Shown here piece by piece: positions 1 through 7,068 of a stretch of 64,000 bases of DNA. The stretch spans positions 1 through 64,000 of the forward strand of contig DASPRY010000003.1 of the NCBI GenBank assembly GCA_035624215.1, written 5' to 3'. Under the pieces are notes generated by a model, which was not told where the DNA came from, ran no database searches, and worked only from the letters and a program-made list of their open reading frames with translations. This DNA is from JAFAGX01 sp035624215. GTDB taxonomy: Bacteria; Acidobacteriota; Terriglobia; Terriglobales; Acidobacteriaceae. The translations under genes were made by a program, and so were the position numbers. Position 1 is the first letter of the stretch, and each line of letters begins with the position of its first letter.

Positions 1-205
1 TGGTGTGGTCGAGATCGAATCACAGCGGACCGCAGGACGCCGAGAGAGTTGGGGATTTCGTTGCTGTCCTCCACTCGAACCTCCCCACCCGCGCAAAATG
101 GGCTTGGATGGGCCACCCGGGACTACGTGGAAGGGCACGGCTTCAGCCGTGCCGATAACCAACGAGCACTCGGACCACGCGCCGATGCGGCGCAACCACC
201 GCTGA
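1..205. repeat. Direct repeat copy A with paired hairpins
   Basis: This is the left copy of a diverged direct repeat whose second copy lies at 486-716. Both begin with a TGGTG(T/C)GGTCGAGATC block, share a middle block around GGCTTGGATGGGCCA, and end with two hairpins: GGCACGGCTTCAGCCGTGCC at 134-153 and GCGCCGATGCGGCGC at 179-193. By eye the copies agree at roughly four fifths of positions. The paired-hairpin layout is like REP/BIME elements. No transposase is encoded here. The left edge may extend beyond the window. Confidence 0.75.
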
Positions 206-302
206 TTCGGATCACGCCGGGTGCCCCATCCTAACGGAGCGTTCTTTGTGACGTTAGGGTGGGGGTTTTTCCCGACCTCAGCACAATCTGCTGCCGATCC
301 GT

Positions 303-440
303 AGAAGGGCACGGCTTCGGGAGCCTGCCCTGAGCGACCCTGAGGAGCGGCGGGACGAAGGGGAGTCGAAGGGTGCCGAAAACCCGCGAAAACTCTGGAC
401 CAGGCGCCGATGCGGCGCAACTACCACTGGGCCGGATCAC
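303..440. repeat. Partial repeat copy with nested insertion
   Basis: This is a third, partial copy of the paired-hairpin repeat. It begins with AGAAGGGCACGGCTTC, but the palindrome is split by about 55 bases (around 320-374) of a different repeat with CCTGAGCG and GTCGAAGGG blocks. The other arm (GTGCCGAAA) follows. The second hairpin, GCGCCGATGCGGCGC, is intact at 404-418, and the GGATCAC tail matches copy A. One repeat has apparently inserted into another. Confidence 0.65.
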
Positions 441-485
441 AGATTGGCCATGGAGCAGCTTCCGGCATTACCTGACGGACGAAGC

Positions 486-716
486 TGGTGCGGTCGAGAT
501 CTAATCGCACTGGACCGCAAGACGCCGTGAGCGGGTGGGCACTCCATCATTGTGCTCCACTCGTTGAACTTCCCCACCCAAGCAAAATCGGCTTGGATGG
601 GCCATCCGGTCGACCTTCAGAAGGACCCAATGCCGATTCATGGAAGGGCACGGCTTCAGCCGTGCCGAAAGGTCGCCAGAATCTAGAGAACGCGCCGATG
701 CGGCGCAATCACCACG
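486..716. repeat. Direct repeat copy B with paired hairpins
   Basis: This is the second copy of the repeat seen at 1-205, with hairpins at 647-666 (GGCACGGCTTCAGCCGTGCC, identical to copy A) and 692-706 (GCGCCGATGCGGCGC). Its right end abuts the broken PEGA reading frame that starts near 711, so insertion or recombination of this repeat may have truncated that gene. The longer open frames across this region are repeat sequence and I do not call them as genes. Confidence 0.75.
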
Positions 717-839
717 ACGCTCTCGCCCGGCAAACACACCGTCCGCGTGACTTCTTCCGGATACAAAGACTAGTCCCGCGACATCACCGTCCAGGCCGGT
801 TCCGACGTGGAGCTGAACGCGGTGATGGAGAAACAGTAG
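711..839 (+). pseudogene. Remnant of a PEGA-domain protein C-terminus
   Basis: In the frame starting at 711, the translation reads TTTLSPGKHTVRVTSSGYKD, then TAG at 771-773, then SRDITVQAGSDVELNAVMEK and Q before a TAG stop at 837-839. This is the typical end of a PEGA domain (PGxHxVxVxxxGY then a W-S-R-xITV-type strand). The amber codon sits where the family usually has Trp, so it looks like a TGG-to-TAG change. The upstream part of the gene is missing and replaced by repeat copy B. In acidobacteria, PEGA domains commonly end Ser/Thr kinases or secreted proteins; which one this was cannot be told. Confidence 0.7.
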
Positions 840-848
840 GCGTTTGGG

Positions 849-866
849 GCGGACACTCCTGTCCGC
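849..866. repeat. Short palindromic repeat at nuclease gene end
   Basis: GCGGACA-CTCC-TGTCCGC forms a perfect 7-bp stem with a 4-base loop, two bases downstream of the stop codon of the minus-strand nuclease gene. It resembles a common dispersed GGGGCGGACACTCCTGTCCGC-type repeat and could act as a terminator, although no U-run follows. A related block (GACGGACACCC) lies inside the DNA ligase gene near 54620. Confidence 0.6.
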
Positions 867-868
867 GA

Positions 869-1846
869 TTATTCACTGCCGGTCCGCTCGGCTCTGCTCC
901 TGAGAATCTCGTATGCACTCACATAGGGCTTCTTCGTGCGTGACAGATGTAATTGCTTCTCCGCCAGCAGAACGTCGAAACCCATGGTCCCCTGCAGAAC
1001 TACCATCAAATCGCCCCCGTCCATGAGGATCACGCGTTCATCTGTCCGGCCTTCGAGTTCCTGAAGACACTCGGGGGAAAAACCTTCAAATGAGAGAAAA
1101 AGTGCCTTTGTGTCGCCGCCGAATCCCGCCTTGGCCCTGTCGCGGAGCACGGATACATCAGCCGCTGTGGCCTTTTTCTTCTTCCAGCGGATTTCCACGT
1201 AATAGGGGTGATTGTCGAATACAAATAGACCGTCGAGTTGCTCGCCAACCCTGCGGAACGGCCTTTCCGAGCGCTGGCTGTAATAGTCAAACACCTCGTT
1301 CATGAACTTCTCGAAGCGCGTGCCTCGCTCGTTTGAATCTGCCATTGGATAAATTTCCTGAAACTGCTCTCGGAACGCCTCTAGGCGAGCGTGGTCCAGT
1401 GGCTTGATTCGCCCTCTGTTGAGCCGCTCCTCGTGCATTCTCTGTTGCTGGGCTTCGCGCCGTTTCCTATCCTCATACTCCATCTGCGCGTAGAAGGATT
1501 CACATGCTTTTCGTAGCTCGGCCACTGCTTTCCGTGCTTTCGGCTGTTGTTCTGCAGGTAGCGAACTGAAAGCCTTCCAGTTGTGCAGCGACGTAAGCAT
1601 CCGTCGCGCAATAGTCAGGCCCTCGTCGCCGAATACTTCTAGTCCTGAGAGAACGTGCTGGACGACAGGAATGGTCTGCTTGCCCTGCTTATATAGTTGT
1701 TGCACTTCGCGAAGGATGACGGGAGGAACCCCCGCTTGCTTAAAGAAAGTCTGCACCTGCGGTTTAAACCAAATCGCGTCGCGAATGGCCACGGCGAGCA
1801 GTGACTCGATGTCGCTCGGTAACCTCTTTGCTTGCTGCTCCGGCAT
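869..1846 (-). CDS. PD-(D/E)XK restriction-endonuclease-like protein
   Basis: This 325-aa protein has a helical, charged N-terminal half (residues 1-165, coiled-coil-like around 105-150) and a C-terminal nuclease-like fold. Candidate catalytic positions are E179 (GTRFEKFMNEVF), D205 (EQLDGLF), E218 and R220 (YYVEIRWKKKK), followed by a helix and the strand DTKALFLSFEGFS. This order fits the Mrr/restriction-endonuclease superfamily, but the usual E-x-K is E-x-R here, so activity may be altered or a nearby Lys may substitute. I chose the ATG at 1846 because GGAG lies 5 bases upstream. Longer starts would read through a hairpin and overlap the AIPR gene. It lies 62 bases downstream of the AIPR gene on the same strand and is probably co-transcribed with it. 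The exact family is inferred. Confidence 0.75.
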   Translation of the reverse strand: MPEQQAKRLPSDIESLLAVAIRDAIWFKPQVQTFFKQAGVPPVILREVQQLYKQGKQTIPVVQHVLSGLEVFGDEGLTIARRMLTSLHNWKAFSSLPAEQQPKARKAVAELRKACESFYAQMEYEDRKRREAQQQRMHEERLNRGRIKPLDHARLEAFREQFQEIYPMADSNERGTRFEKFMNEVFDYYSQRSERPFRRVGEQLDGLFVFDNHPYYVEIRWKKKKATAADVSVLRDRAKAGFGGDTKALFLSFEGFSPECLQELEGRTDERVILMDGGDLMVVLQGTMGFDVLLAEKQLHLSRTKKPYVSAYEILRSRAERTGSE

Positions 1847-1857
1847 GTGGCTCCGTC

Positions 1858-1892
1858 TTGGGGCTGCCCGGCCTTGAGCCGAGCAGCCCCAA
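1858..1892. repeat. Hairpin between AIPR and nuclease genes
   Basis: This is an inverted repeat with 15-base arms (1858-1872 and 1878-1892, one mismatch) and the loop CTTGA. The outer 10 bases are TTGGGGCTGC / GCAGCCCCAA. It fills most of the gap between the two genes. It could attenuate transcription into the nuclease gene, protect the mRNA, or simply be a dispersed repeat; no U-run follows on the minus strand. Confidence 0.7.
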
Positions 1893-1908
1893 CAGGTTGA
1901 TGATCCGC

Positions 1909-3096
1909 CTATGAGCGGCTTAAGTAAGCCACTTGAGCCGCCTGGTAGCAAGCCTGCCAAACCAGCGGGGACTTACCTGTCTTCGACGGATTGCGGGCGT
2001 CAAGAGCGAAGTTACCTATAGTGTCCGCGAGCGTCTCGCCAAGTTGGCCCTTCAGCAAGGTAAGGGGATCAACCCCCTTCCCCCAGGCATAGCGGCCGCT
2101 CTTTTCCTCGAGGAGGGCACGGAATGCTGCAAGGACCGGATACACAAAACCAGCGGGCACGCCGTACTTGGACTCCTCGGCGATGAAGAGCAGCTTGGCC
2201 TTACGGTTGCCATCGTAGGTCGTAACGCCGGTAAGTTTCCCGAACTTCCCGCCCGCAACCTCCCCGCTCTTACCACGCACCTTGTTGTACAGGTCGGGTA
2301 GGAGCACCTGGACATGATCATAGAGTTCAAGAGCATCCGCAGCGAGTGGGTAGATTTTCTCGTAGTCAGCTTTGTGATCCGAGAAATGCTGGAGGCATGC
2401 GGACTTTGAACGATAAGCATTAATCGGATGTACGCGGTCGCTGAAGTTAGCGCGGTCGAAGCATGTGAGAATCGCGATTACCTCGCGGACATCGATCGGT
2501 TTTGAGCCTCCATCGTCCAGCAGTTCGTGCTCCTTGTAAGCGATTAGGCCCGAATAGTGCTGCAGCGCCAGCGCTTTCTTAAGTTTCTCAAATTCGCCTT
2601 GGAGGTTCATTAGGCTCTGGTCACGCACTTGGTTCGAAGTGTTCCGTGCATCGACCAGAGTGGGGATTTCTTCCTGCTTGAACCCTTCCAAGATTTCGAG
2701 CTTTACATACTGCGGGTCTTGGAGGGTGTCGCGCTCCTCAAGCAAGATGTTGTATGTATGTCCTCCGTCTAGGAGACCATGGAGGTTGGGGTCCGCTAAA
2801 GTCAACGTGAGTTGGTTGTTCTGATTGCTGAATGACACGGAATGAACGGCCAGTACTATTCCGCGGTTCAGAAACACGAACAGTTCGGGATTGTCGTGAA
2901 CACTCTCCCTTATGGCTCTGGGCACGGCACCGGAAAGCTTCGGATCTCGTACGTTGATCTTGCGCCACCCGCTTAGATCAGGCAGGTTTCGAATGTCGAG
3001 AACAGCGACATAGTCCCGATACCCTTGCTTCAGAAAAGGGGTTTCGACGTGACGGAAGGATACAACAGGCAGAACGAAACGAGCGGAGGGTTTCAT
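1909..3096 (-). CDS. AIPR-family (abortive infection-like) protein
   Basis: This 395-aa soluble protein resembles the AIPR family (abortive infection phage resistance, PF10592). Visible hallmarks are FVFLNRGIVLAV at residues 73-84, GLLDGGHTYNILLEE at 107-121 (the position of the family's NGxQT/DGGHT motif), and the DARNTSNQVRDQSLMNLQGEF block around 149-169. AIPR proteins occur in phage-defence loci and beside restriction-modification or nuclease genes; their biochemistry is poorly known. The ATG at 3096 has AAGGA 6 bases upstream. It precedes the nuclease-like gene on the same strand with no methyltransferase gene in view. The pair is flanked by repeat-rich DNA, as accessory islands often are. 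The family call is from memory of motifs. Confidence 0.75.
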   Translation of the reverse strand: MKPSARFVLPVVSFRHVETPFLKQGYRDYVAVLDIRNLPDLSGWRKINVRDPKLSGAVPRAIRESVHDNPELFVFLNRGIVLAVHSVSFSNQNNQLTLTLADPNLHGLLDGGHTYNILLEERDTLQDPQYVKLEILEGFKQEEIPTLVDARNTSNQVRDQSLMNLQGEFEKLKKALALQHYSGLIAYKEHELLDDGGSKPIDVREVIAILTCFDRANFSDRVHPINAYRSKSACLQHFSDHKADYEKIYPLAADALELYDHVQVLLPDLYNKVRGKSGEVAGGKFGKLTGVTTYDGNRKAKLLFIAEESKYGVPAGFVYPVLAAFRALLEEKSGRYAWGKGVDPLTLLKGQLGETLADTIGNFALDARNPSKTGKSPLVWQACYQAAQVAYLSRS

Positions 3097-3265
3097 ATGT
3101 TCCTTTCAGTAAAGGGTTGACCTTTAACTTCCCGCCAAGGGGGAGGACCCCTATGACGGACGGACTGCCATTACTGGCTAGCCTTGTTCAGTATACCACC
3201 GGTAGCCGGGATTCTATCCAAGACCCTCGTCGGCGGCTAAGCCGTCGAAGCCTGATTTCGGTTGC

Positions 3266-3285
3266 GGCATGGCTAAAGCCATGCC
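3266..3285. repeat. REP-like palindrome upstream of AIPR gene
   Basis: GGCATGGCTAAAGCCATGCC is a perfect 8-bp stem with a 4-base loop. It has the same design as GGCACGGCTTCAGCCGTGCC at 134-153 and 647-666. A second GC-rich inverted repeat (CGGCGGC-TAA-GCCGTCG) lies about 25 bases to the left, near 3231-3247. Repeats of this type therefore flank the AIPR-nuclease module on both sides. Confidence 0.65.
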
Positions 3286-3345
3286 CTTACCGCAAAAACT
3301 CGACCCGTATTCCCTTGCGCCAATCGCATGAGCCACGCTACTGAT

Positions 3346-3555
3346 CTAAGGCCTGCGCCACTTGTCCGGTTGGCCTCGGTCGGTATAGCGGACGCGCGAT
3401 ACGAGAATGGCAGCACTAGGATCCATCTCTCTCGCCCTTTCGATGGCTTCCGCCTGCGTAGGCTCGTGATCACTGATCCTCTGTGCTCCGGGCCTCCGAA
3501 TCGCGTAATCGTTCGCCGCCGGCCGCCGTTCAATAAACAACTTGCCGCTCCTCAT
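3346..3555 (-). CDS. Small DUF2188-like protein
   Basis: This 69-aa basic protein has the DUF2188 pattern: a beta strand (KLFIERRPAANDYAIRRPGA), then RIS-DHEPTQAEAIERAREM, the conserved TQxEAIxxAR helix, and a last strand ending in a YTDRGQ tail. DUF2188 proteins are small stand-alone proteins of unknown function. AAGGGG lies 7 bases before the ATG at 3555. It lies between nrdJ (ending at 3578 on the same strand) and the AIPR module, 22 bases after nrdJ, so it may be co-transcribed with nrdJ. The family match is by eye. Confidence 0.65.
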   Translation of the reverse strand: MRSGKLFIERRPAANDYAIRRPGAQRISDHEPTQAEAIERAREMDPSAAILVSRVRYTDRGQPDKWRRP

Positions 3556-3577
3556 AACACTGCCCCTTACCTCAATT

Positions 3578-6577
3578 TTAGCTGCACCCGCTCGTGCTCC
3601 CGCAGCTCATGCAGCGATAACAGCTTCCATTGCGAGTCATAATCGATCCGCAGAAGCTGCAAGTCGGAGCGTCGCCCAGGTCAACAATTCCGGCGAGGGC
3701 ATCGGCGGCATGAATCGTCCCCGCAGCCGGTGGCCGGTGCTCCGTGGTCAGCGGAGAACCACTCACCTCCGTGCTTTCTGGCAACTGCCCACTGGCCACT
3801 GACATCTTCGGTCTCAGATGCTCGAACAGCAACTGCTGCTGTCCGGTGAGGAAGCGCAGATGCAGCCAGCGGAAAATGTAATCCATGATCGACTTGGCGA
3901 AACCGATCTCCGGATTGTTCGACCAGCCGCTGGGCTCGAAGCGGGTGTGCTCGAATTTTTCACACAGCAGCTTGAGCGGCACGCCGTGTTGCAACGCGAT
4001 GGAGACGGCGCAGGCGAAGCTGTCCATGAGGCCGCTGACGGTCGAGCCTTCTTTAGCCATGGTGATGAAGATTTCCCCGGGCTGGCCGTCGGGATAGAGT
4101 CCGACGGTGATGTAACCTTCGTGTCCACCGACGTTGAATTTGTGCGTTACCGAAGCGCGTTCGTCCTGCAAGCGGTGCCGCACGGCTTTTGGCGGCGCAT
4201 TGAGGTCTTCGGCTTCCACCGCCTGTGTGGCGCGGGCGCCCTCGCCCGCGGGAGCTGCGGTTTTCGTCCCTGCCGCGCTGAGCGGCTGCGATTTCTTGCA
4301 ACCGTCGCGATAAATCGCCACGGCTTTTAATCCCAGCTTCCACGCCTGGATGTATGCCTCCATAATTTCTTCCACCGAGGCCGACTCCGGCAGGTTTACG
4401 GTCTTCGAGATCGCACCTGAGATGAACGGCTGCGTCGCCGCCATCATTTTCAGATGCCCCATGTAGTGGATGGAACGCGTGCCCTTGGCCGGCTTGAACG
4501 AACAATCAAAAACGGCGAGATGCTCGTCCTGGATGTGCGGCGCGCCCTCGATCGTGCCGGTCGCATCGATGTAGCTGACGATTTTGTCCGCTTCATCGTG
4601 CGAGTAGCCCAGCTTGAACAACGCCGTGGGCACGGTGTTGTTCACGATCTTGATCATGCCTCCGCCCACCAGCTTTTTGTACTTCACCAGCGCCAAATCC
4701 GGCTCCACTCCAGTTGTATCGCAGTCCATCATGAAACCGATAGTGCCGGTGGGAGCGAGCACGGTGACTTGGGAGTTGCGATAGCCGAACTTCTCGCCGT
4801 GGGCGAGGGCTTCGTCCCAGCAGGCCTTGGACGATTCGTAGAGCGAAGCGGGAACGTTGTTCTTGTTAATGTTGTTGACAGAGGCGCGGTGCATGCGGAT
4901 CACGTCGAGGAACGGCTCGCGATTGATGTACCAACCAGGGCAGGCGCCGCCGGGCATAGCGGGCGAGGGCGCCCGCTCCGCACCAAGGTTGGTGTCGGCC
5001 AAGGTTTTCTGAGTGGCCTCGGTCGCGGGGACGAGGGATGGGCAGAGCTCAGCAATTTTTGATGACTGCAAATAGGCTTCGCCGCACATGATGGCGGTGA
5101 CGCAGGCGGCGTAGTCGCGGCCGGCGTCGGAGTCGTAGGGAAGCCCGGCAGCCATGAGCAGCGCGCCGAGATTGGCGTAGCCGAGGCCGAGCGGACGATA
5201 GTCGTGGGAGTTCCTGGCGATCATCTCAGTCGGATAGCCGGCATTGTCGACCAGAATTTCCTGCGCGGTTATGACAACGTCGACAGCATGGCGATAAGCC
5301 TCGACATCAAACGTCCCATTGGGCGCGAACTTCAGCAGATTCAAGCTGGCGAGGTTGCAGGCTGAATCGTCGAGGAACATGTATTCGGAACAGGGATTTG
5401 ACGCGTTAATGCGGGCGGTGTTCTTCGAAGTGTGCCAGCGATTGACCGTGGTGTCGAATTGCATGCCGGGATCGCCGCAATGCCAGGTAGCGTCGGCGAT
5501 TTTGTAGAGCAGATCTTTGGCCTTGTAAGTTTTCATAGGCCGGCCATCTTTCACGGCACGGGTAGTGAAATCGGTGTCGCGCATGACGGCGTACATGAAG
5601 TCGTCGGTTACGCGCACCGAGTTGTTGGCGTTCTGAAAGAAGATGGAGCTGTAAGCGTCGGAGTCGGGATGAGATCCGTCGTAGCCCATGGCGACCAAGG
5701 CGTGAGCTTTGGCTTCTTCCTTCGATTTGCACTCGATGAAGTCCACAATGTCAGGATGGTCAATATTAAGGATGACCATTTTGGCGGCGCGGCGGGTTTT
5801 GCCGCCGGACTTGATGACACCGGCAAAGGCGTCGAAACCCTTCATGAAACTGAGCGGGCCGCTGGCGATGCCGCCGCCGCTCAAAGTTTCCGTGGACGAG
5901 CGCAGCGAAGAGAGATTCGTGCCAGTGCCTGATCCCCACTTGAACAGCATGCCCTCAGTCTTGGCCAGAGTAAGGATGGAATCGAGCGAGTCTTTGACCG
6001 AGTTAATGAAGCAAGCCGAGCACTGGGGCGTTTTGTAGCCGGTGACACTGAATTCGACGCGGCCAAGAGCGTGATTCCAGTGCCAGTTGGTAGCGTCGGA
6101 ATTGCGCTCGATGCGGTCGCATCCCACATTGAACCAAACAGGCGAGTTGAAAGCGGCATACTGGCGAAGAAGAATGTGGGCCAGTTCATCGTGAAAAATG
6201 GCGCCGTCTTCGGGAGTGTTGAAGTAGCCCTGGGCGAGCCCCCAGTCACGGATAGTTTCTGCGACGCGGCTGACTAGTTGGCGCACGCCGGTCTCGCGCT
6301 CGGGTGTGCCGATCGTGCCGTGCAGATACTTGCTGGCCACGATGTTGGTGGCAGTCATCGACCAGTCCTTGGGAACCTCGACCTCCTTCTGCTCGAAGAT
6401 CACGTTGCCGTGCGCGTCGGTGATCTGAGCGGTCCTGCGCTCCCACTCAAGTTCGTCGTAGGGAGAGACACCCGGCTTGGTGAAGAAGCGGCGGAAGGTA
6501 AGGCCAGGAGCTTTCTTCGACGCAGTTGAGGCAACGGCGGTGGCGCTTGGGGCTCGCTTTTCGGTGATTTCCGACAT
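3578..6577 (-). CDS. nrdJ: Vitamin B12-dependent ribonucleotide reductase (class II)
   Basis: This 999-aa enzyme reduces ribonucleotides to deoxyribonucleotides using adenosylcobalamin as radical source, with no need for oxygen or a second subunit. It shows FNSPVWFNVGC near 142, QCSACFINSV near 187, the catalytic NPCSEYMFLDDSACNLASLN block near 393 (Asn, Cys and Glu of the radical site) and MDCDTTGVEPD near 615. A C-terminal zinc-ribbon-like tail follows (CSFCGSIMTR, CYRCMSCGS, final Cys), typical of long NrdJ proteins that pass electrons via tail cysteines. AGGAG lies 8 bases before the ATG. Two GC-rich repeat fragments lie inside the gene (4225-4249 and 4958-4985) and code for extra peptides in probable loops. 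A long leader and promoter lie upstream. Confidence 0.95.
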   Translation of the reverse strand: MSEITEKRAPSATAVASTASKKAPGLTFRRFFTKPGVSPYDELEWERRTAQITDAHGNVIFEQKEVEVPKDWSMTATNIVASKYLHGTIGTPERETGVRQLVSRVAETIRDWGLAQGYFNTPEDGAIFHDELAHILLRQYAAFNSPVWFNVGCDRIERNSDATNWHWNHALGRVEFSVTGYKTPQCSACFINSVKDSLDSILTLAKTEGMLFKWGSGTGTNLSSLRSSTETLSGGGIASGPLSFMKGFDAFAGVIKSGGKTRRAAKMVILNIDHPDIVDFIECKSKEEAKAHALVAMGYDGSHPDSDAYSSIFFQNANNSVRVTDDFMYAVMRDTDFTTRAVKDGRPMKTYKAKDLLYKIADATWHCGDPGMQFDTTVNRWHTSKNTARINASNPCSEYMFLDDSACNLASLNLLKFAPNGTFDVEAYRHAVDVVITAQEILVDNAGYPTEMIARNSHDYRPLGLGYANLGALLMAAGLPYDSDAGRDYAACVTAIMCGEAYLQSSKIAELCPSLVPATEATQKTLADTNLGAERAPSPAMPGGACPGWYINREPFLDVIRMHRASVNNINKNNVPASLYESSKACWDEALAHGEKFGYRNSQVTVLAPTGTIGFMMDCDTTGVEPDLALVKYKKLVGGGMIKIVNNTVPTALFKLGYSHDEADKIVSYIDATGTIEGAPHIQDEHLAVFDCSFKPAKGTRSIHYMGHLKMMAATQPFISGAISKTVNLPESASVEEIMEAYIQAWKLGLKAVAIYRDGCKKSQPLSAAGTKTAAPAGEGARATQAVEAEDLNAPPKAVRHRLQDERASVTHKFNVGGHEGYITVGLYPDGQPGEIFITMAKEGSTVSGLMDSFACAVSIALQHGVPLKLLCEKFEHTRFEPSGWSNNPEIGFAKSIMDYIFRWLHLRFLTGQQQLLFEHLRPKMSVASGQLPESTEVSGSPLTTEHRPPAAGTIHAADALAGIVDLGDAPTCSFCGSIMTRNGSCYRCMSCGSTSGCS
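4225..4249 (-). repeat. In-frame repeat fragment inside nrdJ (first)
   Basis: The minus strand reads GCGGGCGAGGGCGCCCGC followed by GCCACAC, a motif I recognise as dispersed in many acidobacterial and related genomes. It codes for AGEGARAT around residues 776-784, in the linker before the C-terminal domain. An inverted copy of the 18-base core occurs at 4959-4976 in the same gene. Confidence 0.6.
4958..4985 (+). repeat. In-frame repeat fragment inside nrdJ (second)
   Basis: The plus strand reads GCGGGCGAGGGCGCCCGC followed by TCCGCACC, with the same 18-base core as the fragment at 4225-4249 but in opposite orientation relative to the gene. It codes for part of GAERAPSPAMPGG just before the conserved GWYINREPF block (residues about 530-542). 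The reading frame is kept. Confidence 0.6.
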
Positions 6578-6914
6578 TATTTTTTCTCCTACAGCTCGGA
6601 ATCAGTCGCGACTACCATTTCTAAAGCTTTCGGATCCCAGTTCTCAGTATTCCGCAGACAAGGATGCTGCATCTTGCGGTGAATAATTTCAAAGCTGTAT
6701 GTCGTTCGCACGGGGGGAGTCCGGCGACGCCGGAGCCGTGGAACGGCCACCGCACTGTTTAGGTCTCAGGTCTCAGGCGTGAGGAGCGGGTCCCCTCCGT
6801 CGGGCCAGCGACGTTGTTCCCTTGAGAGAGCGGCACCAGGTCACCTCGCCAAGGCACGCCCCTTGTTTTCTAGCTTAAACGCATCTTTTTTTAGAGGCGT
6901 TTAAGCTCCATGGG
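6578..6914 (-). promoter_or_regulatory. Long structured nrdJ leader (candidate cis-regulatory RNA)
   Basis: From a predicted start near 6914 the nrdJ transcript would carry an untranslated leader of about 337 bases. Near its 5' end, 6872-6907 forms a hairpin with 11-bp perfect arms (AGCTTAAACGC / GCGTTTAAGCT), extendable past one mismatch. Farther on, 6776-6860 is closed by GGCGTG/CACGCC and contains an inner CGTCG/CGACG hairpin and a TCTC-TCAA-GGGA hairpin. I see no cobalamin-riboswitch core. A structured 'nrdJ RNA' motif upstream of nrdJ genes has been described; whether this is a member needs a covariance search. The region holds no convincing gene. Confidence 0.5.
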
Positions 6915-6920
6915 ATGGTT

Positions 6921-6949
6921 ACAGTACTCCCGTATGTTGGGTCTGTCAA
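6921..6949 (-). promoter_or_regulatory. Predicted sigma70 promoter for nrdJ
   Basis: On the minus strand, TTGACA (6944-6949) is followed by a 17-base spacer and TACTGT (6921-6926). The -35 is a perfect match and the -10 keeps the key first T, second A and last T. It points toward nrdJ. The only gene upstream on this strand is the small PGDYG-like gene ending at 7069. Confidence 0.65.
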
Positions 6950-7068
6950 GTATTTATCACTATATATTGTATATGAAAGCAAGCAAAGGCAGAGACACCT
7001 GACCCAAAATGAAGTTTTCCACATTTGAGTAATTCCCACCCTTCGAAAACCGCGAAGGAGAATCCCAC

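Noticed and set aside
1..716. CRISPR array
   Set aside because: The repeats are long (about 210 bp), few, diverged and unevenly spaced, and no cas genes are present.
1847..1960. N-terminal extension of the nuclease gene to 1960
   Set aside because: It would read through the hairpin and overlap the AIPR gene, and the ATG at 1846 has a ribosome site.
6776..6860. SRP (4.5S) RNA gene
   Set aside because: A short ACCAGGTCA match is present, but the GGAAG/AGCAG domain IV bases are absent.
6578..6914. Cobalamin riboswitch before nrdJ
   Set aside because: I could not find the conserved core or the AGNCAGGAGACC-type block on either strand; some other structured RNA is possible.
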